Below are positions 36,754-40,149 of a stretch of 40,149 nt of DNA, in pieces. The position numbers were made by a program, and so were the translations under genes. Origin of the DNA: Gaiellaceae bacterium (lineage in GTDB: Bacteria > Actinomycetota > Thermoleophilia > Gaiellales > Gaiellaceae); contig JAUJMY010000023.1 in NCBI GenBank assembly GCA_030446625.1, positions 1-40,149 of the forward strand, read 5' to 3'. Position 1 is the stretch's first letter. Each line of letters opens with the position of its first letter. The notes under the pieces were generated by a model. It worked only from the letters and a program-made list of their open reading frames with translations, was not told the DNA's origin and did no database searches.

Positions 36754-39702
36754 TCAGGCGATTGCGAGCGTGCTGTACGCGGGTGCGAGCGCGACGAGCT
36801 CGGCGAGGCGCGTCTCCACGTCGGCGACGTCGTCGCGGCCGCGCTCGCGCAGGAACTGAGCGAGCGCCTCGAGGGCCTCCACCTCGGCTGCGCGGTACTC
36901 GAGCTGCGCCAGCCCCGCCACGGCGTCGCGCATCAGCAGCTCGGCCTCCTCGTCGCGCCCCTGCGCCGCGCGGACCGCTCCCAGCGCGAGCAGCGTCGTC
37001 GCGAGCGACACCCTGTCCTCCGGGCCCACGGTCTCCCGCGCCTCGAGTGCGTAGCGCTCGGCCTCCTCGAGCTTCCCCTGGACGGCCAGCACCTCGGCGA
37101 GTGATCGCTGCGCCTCGCAGAGGAAGCCTCGCTCCCCGAGCGGCTTGAGGATGCGGATCGCGTCCCGGAAGCTCGCCTCCGCGCGCGCGACGTCGCCGCG
37201 CCGGCGGGCGACCCGCCCGAGCTGGATCAGCGTGTTGGCGGTCCCGGACGCGTAGCCGACCTCGACGAACAACGCGTGCGCCTCCTCGAAACCCGCCGCG
37301 GCGTCGTCGTCCCTCCCGCCCACGCGGTCGAGCTGGGCACGCGTCTGAAGCGCCGCCGCGCGCGCCAGGATGCTCCCGCTCTCGTCTGCGAGCTCGAGCC
37401 CGCGCGCGACGAGCGGCTCGGCACGCTCGAGCTCGAGGCGCAGGACCGCCGTCGACGCGAGCACGTGCGTCGCGGCCGTCTCGAGGTCCTTCCGGTCGGC
37501 CGCCTGCGCCACGTCGCGCGCGTCCATCAGGAAGCGCTGCCCGGCGACCGTGTCGCCGAGCCACTGGGCGACGTGCGCGCGCACCATCAGCGCCTCGAAG
37601 CGCGCCTGCGGATCGGGCTCGTCGGCGAGGACGGCGAGCGCGTGCTCGATCAGCTCGAGGGCGCGCGGCACGTCGGCGCGCTGATAGAGCGCCACCTCGG
37701 CGAGGGCCGTGAGCGCGCGCCCGTGGATCCGGCTCTCCGTCGCGCCGTCGGCGGCCGCGCGCACGATCTCCATCTCCGCCGACATCGCGGGCAGATCGGC
37801 GAGGCGCCACGCTGCGCGCGCAGCGAGATACCGGCGCTCGAGCGTCGGCTCCAGCTCCACCGCACGCAGGAAGAGCCTTCGCGCCGTCCGGAAGGCCTCG
37901 CGGCCGAGCGCGCGCCGACCGGCCGCGTCGAGCGCCGCGGCGGCCTCCGTCGCGAGCTCGGGCGGCGGAGCTCCGTCGAGCTCGGCGAGCAGCGCGGCCG
38001 CCTGGTCGAGGTGGTACGCGCGGATCTCGAGCAGCTCCTCGCCGGCGCGCTCCCGGAGCCACTCCGCGAAGCGCGCGTGGTACTCCGCCCGCGCCAGCTT
38101 CGAGACGCCCGCGTACGCGACCTCGCGGATCAGCACGTGCTTGAAGCGCAGCGCCCGCTCGCCCGAGATCGTCGAGCGCGACTCGCGGAGCAGGAAGTCG
38201 CGCGTCTGGAGGTCGTCGAGGAGCTCCTCGGGTTGGTCGACGTCGGGAGAGAGGTGCTTGACCGCCCCTGTCCAGAACACGCGCCCGATCACCGCCGCGC
38301 GCTGGAGGAGGAGCTTCTCCGCGAGCGGGAGCCGGTCGATGCGCGCCGCGATCAGCGCCTGGAGCGTGTCGGGGATCCTGACGCCGCCGTTCCCGTTCTC
38401 CTCGCTCACCATCCGGATCGTCTCCTCGACGAAGAGCGGGTTCCCCTCCGTCTTGTCGAGGAGCGCGGAGCGGATCTCCCGCGCGAGCGGCTCGTCGCTG
38501 AGCAGCGCGTCCACGAGCTCCTCGCTCTCCTCGCGCACGAGCGGCTCGAGCTCGATTGCGGTCGCGCGAACGCGGCCTCCGCCCCAGGACGGGCGCACGT
38601 CGAGGAGCTCCGGCCGGGCGAGGCACAGGATCAGCAGCGGGGCCTCGCGCACGGACGACGCGAGGTGCTCGATCAGCTCGAGCATCGGCTCCTCGGCCCA
38701 GTGGATGTCCTCGAACACGAGCACGAGCGGCTGCGCCGCAGCGAGCTGCTCCGCCCACTCGCGCGCCGCCCAGGCGATCTCCTGCTGCCCCCGCTCTCCC
38801 TCGACCGCGTCGAGCACGCCCGCGGCGAGCGCGAGCAGGGCGGCGACGGCCTCGTCCTCGCAGCAGACGAGCAGCTTCTCGTGTGCGGCGGCGGTGGGAT
38901 CGTCGTCGGAGATGCCCGCGGCCGCCTTCACCATCTCGGCGAGCGACCAGTAGGTGACGCCCTCGCCGTACGGCAGGCAGCGCCCGGAGAGGACGGTCGC
39001 GCCCTCGACGCTCGCGACGAACTCGCGTGCGAGGCGGCTCTTCCCGACGCCGGGCTCGCCGTAGATCGTGAAGAGGTGTGGGCGACGCGCGCGGACGGCG
39101 CGCTCGTACGTGTTCTGGAGCAGGTCGAGCTCGGTGTCGCGACCGACGAGCGGCGCCTGGAGGCTGGACAGCGGGCGGCCGCCGTCGCGCACACCGACGG
39201 CCGTCCACGCCGGCAGCGCGCCCGTCCGCCCGCGCAGCTCTCGTGGCCCCGCGTCCTCGAACTCGACCACCCCGAGGGCGAGCCGCCGCGCCGACGGCCC
39301 GACCAGGATCTCTCCGGGCGCGGCCGCCTGCTGGAGGCGCGCCGCGACGTTCACGGCCTCGCCGGTCGCGAACGTCGAGTCGCTGTCGTCCGCGACCACC
39401 TCGCCTGCCTCGACGCCGACGCGCACCTCGAGGCCGAGCTCGCGTGTGTGCTGGACGATCGCGAGCGCCGCCCGCAGCGCGCGCTCGCCGTCGTCCTCGT
39501 GTGCGCGCGGGATCCCGAACGCGGCCATGACGGCGTCGCCCGCGAACTTCTCGACGGTGCCGCCGTGCATCTCGATGCAGCGCGAGACCTGCTCGAAGAA
39601 GCGCGTCACGCGCCGGCGGACGACCTCCGGATCCGTCGCCGCGACGAGCCCCGTCGAGTCGACGAGGTCGGCGAAGAGCACCGTCGCCAGCTTCCGCTCC
39701 AT
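36754..39702 (-). CDS. Class III adenylate/guanylate cyclase with AAA ATPase and TPR domains
   Basis: 982 aa. Cyclase domain about residues 1-170: LATVLFADLVDSTGLV and VEKFAGDAVMAAFG give the two metal-binding Asp and the purine-contacting Lys, and GEAVNVAARLQQAA gives the transition-state Asn and Arg, so catalysis is plausible. ATPase domain: PLVGRDTELDLL, Walker A IYGEPGVGKSRLAREF near residue 220, Walker B LVLVFEDIHWAEE near 330. From about 550 on, TPR-like Ala/Leu/Glu repeats (for example AEASFRDAIRILKPLGERG, EELLMRDAVAGLAQLE-like ELLMRDAVAGLAQLE). This LAL/SARP-like cyclase-AAA-TPR layout is common in actinobacterial signal proteins. ATG 39702 has TACAAT 7 nt upstream, implying a leaderless message. 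Confidence 0.92.
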   Translation of the reverse strand: MERKLATVLFADLVDSTGLVAATDPEVVRRRVTRFFEQVSRCIEMHGGTVEKFAGDAVMAAFGIPRAHEDDGERALRAALAIVQHTRELGLEVRVGVEAGEVVADDSDSTFATGEAVNVAARLQQAAAPGEILVGPSARRLALGVVEFEDAGPRELRGRTGALPAWTAVGVRDGGRPLSSLQAPLVGRDTELDLLQNTYERAVRARRPHLFTIYGEPGVGKSRLAREFVASVEGATVLSGRCLPYGEGVTYWSLAEMVKAAAGISDDDPTAAAHEKLLVCCEDEAVAALLALAAGVLDAVEGERGQQEIAWAAREWAEQLAAAQPLVLVFEDIHWAEEPMLELIEHLASSVREAPLLILCLARPELLDVRPSWGGGRVRATAIELEPLVREESEELVDALLSDEPLAREIRSALLDKTEGNPLFVEETIRMVSEENGNGGVRIPDTLQALIAARIDRLPLAEKLLLQRAAVIGRVFWTGAVKHLSPDVDQPEELLDDLQTRDFLLRESRSTISGERALRFKHVLIREVAYAGVSKLARAEYHARFAEWLRERAGEELLEIRAYHLDQAAALLAELDGAPPPELATEAAAALDAAGRRALGREAFRTARRLFLRAVELEPTLERRYLAARAAWRLADLPAMSAEMEIVRAAADGATESRIHGRALTALAEVALYQRADVPRALELIEHALAVLADEPDPQARFEALMVRAHVAQWLGDTVAGQRFLMDARDVAQAADRKDLETAATHVLASTAVLRLELERAEPLVARGLELADESGSILARAAALQTRAQLDRVGGRDDDAAAGFEEAHALFVEVGYASGTANTLIQLGRVARRRGDVARAEASFRDAIRILKPLGERGFLCEAQRSLAEVLAVQGKLEEAERYALEARETVGPEDRVSLATTLLALGAVRAAQGRDEEAELLMRDAVAGLAQLEYRAAEVEALEALAQFLRERGRDDVADVETRLAELVALAPAYSTLAIA

Positions 39703-39709
39703 GCACCCA

Positions 39710-39715
39710 ATTGTA
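39710..39715 (-). promoter_or_regulatory. -10 hexamer of the cyclase-AAA-TPR gene
   Basis: TACAAT on the minus strand, 7 nt before ATG 39702; the best consensus match in the window. Confidence 0.6.
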
Positions 39716-39767
39716 CGAGCGCGACCCTCCGGCGCAGCCGCCGCGCGGGCGCCGCGGGCGGCCCCGT

Positions 39768-39773
39768 TAGCAT
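39768..39773 (+). promoter_or_regulatory. -10 hexamer of the phosphomannomutase gene
   Basis: TAGCAT, 6 nt before ATG 39780. Confidence 0.55.
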
Positions 39774-39779
39774 CCGGCG

Positions 39780-40149
39780 ATGCTCGACCCGAAGGTCTTC
39801 AAGGCGTACGACGTCCGCGGCCTGTATCCGTCCGAGCTCGACGAGGAGGGCGCGTACGCGATCGGGCGCGCGTACGCGGCGCAGTTCGAGCCCCGCCGGA
39901 TCGCCGTCGGCCGCGACATGCGGGTGTCGTCGCCGGCGATCGCGCGCGCGACGATCGACGGCGCGGCCGACGCCCGCGTCGAGGTGCTCGAACTGGGAAA
40001 GGTCGGCACGGAGATGCTCTAAATCGCGGTCGGCGAGCTCGGCCGCGACGGCGGCATCTGCGTCACCGCGGCGCACAACCCCCACGAGTACACCGGGATG
40101 AAGATCGTACGGCGCCGCGCGCAGCCGGTGGGCGGAGAAACGGGCCACC
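39780..40149 (+). pseudogene. Phosphomannomutase/phosphoglucomutase, N-terminal part with in-frame stop (runs off window)
   Basis: Alpha-D-phosphohexomutase N-terminal domain: MLDPKVFKAYDVRGLYPSEL with the typical FKAYDVRG, IGRAYAAQFEPRRIAVGRDM, RVSSPAIARATIDGAADA, LELGKVGTEML. Then TAA at 40020-40022 stops the frame exactly where the family continues, and the same frame goes on with [30 protein letters not shown] and PVGGETG to the window edge. The metal/phosphate loop reads TAAHNP where the family has TASHNP, so the Ser that carries the phosphate is Ala. Stop plus lost catalytic Ser suggest a dead gene; errors near a contig end are the alternative. Sugar-phosphate and cell-envelope precursor metabolism if functional. 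Confidence 0.8.

Noticed and set aside
1..40149. CRISPR arrays, prophage, transposase, integrase, rRNA or tRNA genes
   Set aside because: I looked for regular spaced repeats, recombinase motifs and cloverleaf or rRNA signatures and found none.

Overview
The window is very GC-rich chromosomal DNA with dense gene packing, frequent GTG starts, 4-bp GTGA gene overlaps and many apparently leaderless promoters (a TANNNT hexamer 6-8 nt before the start codon). With a PafB-PafC (double WYL) fusion, a decaprenyl-phosphate phosphoribosyltransferase-like UbiA relic, an OmpR/HisKA pair, a fused SecDF and CcmE/CcmF, this points to Actinomycetota. My best guess is the Thermoleophilia (Gaiellales/Solirubrobacterales-like), but no rRNA or other phylogenetic marker is present to prove it. 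No tRNA, rRNA, CRISPR, transposase, integrase or phage gene was found.

Layout. 66-5251 (minus): queA, tgt, yajC and a fused secDF, i.e. tRNA queuosine synthesis followed by the Sec accessory complex. 5279-5737: a small helical protein. 5744-9246 (minus): a secreted protein, an OmpR-type regulator, a histidine kinase frameshifted near its N-terminus, and a UbiA prenyltransferase with several disruptions; three 11-bp-spaced hexamers lie upstream. 9382-14810: a NhaP/CvrA-type antiporter, a small protein, 3-hydroxyacyl-CoA dehydrogenase, a methyltransferase, a lipoprotein, an aldehyde dehydrogenase and a 50-aa membrane protein. 14866-19121: two zinc-ribbon proteins (one with a SPOR-like domain), a Cys/His-cluster protein, the PafBC fusion and a cysteine-cluster protein. 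19125-22948: GAF histidine kinase, queG and an MDR-family oxidoreductase.

22972-27303 (minus) is the most interesting region: metallophosphoesterase, cyclic 2,3-diphosphoglycerate synthetase, 2-phosphoglycerate kinase, class II fructose bisphosphatase and a DUF59/SufT-like protein. The middle three overlap by 4 bp. The two central enzymes are the pair known from hyperthermophilic methanogens for making cyclic 2,3-diphosphoglycerate, so a bacterium appears to carry a compact cDPG locus tied to gluconeogenesis. 27370-28307: a nuclease-fold-like protein and a hypoxanthine phosphoribosyltransferase, then a hairpin-rich element with inverted ends. 28558-33275 (minus): ccmE (CXXXY type), ccmF, a ccmI-like protein, a zinc-ribbon/coiled-coil protein and an M23 peptidase. 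33314-34442: a small protein and a TIM-barrel protein. 34443-36753 is a sparse island of small unrecognised proteins and palindromes. 36754-39702 is a large adenylate cyclase/AAA/TPR regulator, and the window ends in a damaged phosphomannomutase.

Caution: at least seven genes carry single-base frameshifts, an in-frame stop or an internal deletion. So many in 40 kb suggest either a draft-quality assembly or a locally decaying genome. Each is described so it can be tested with reads.
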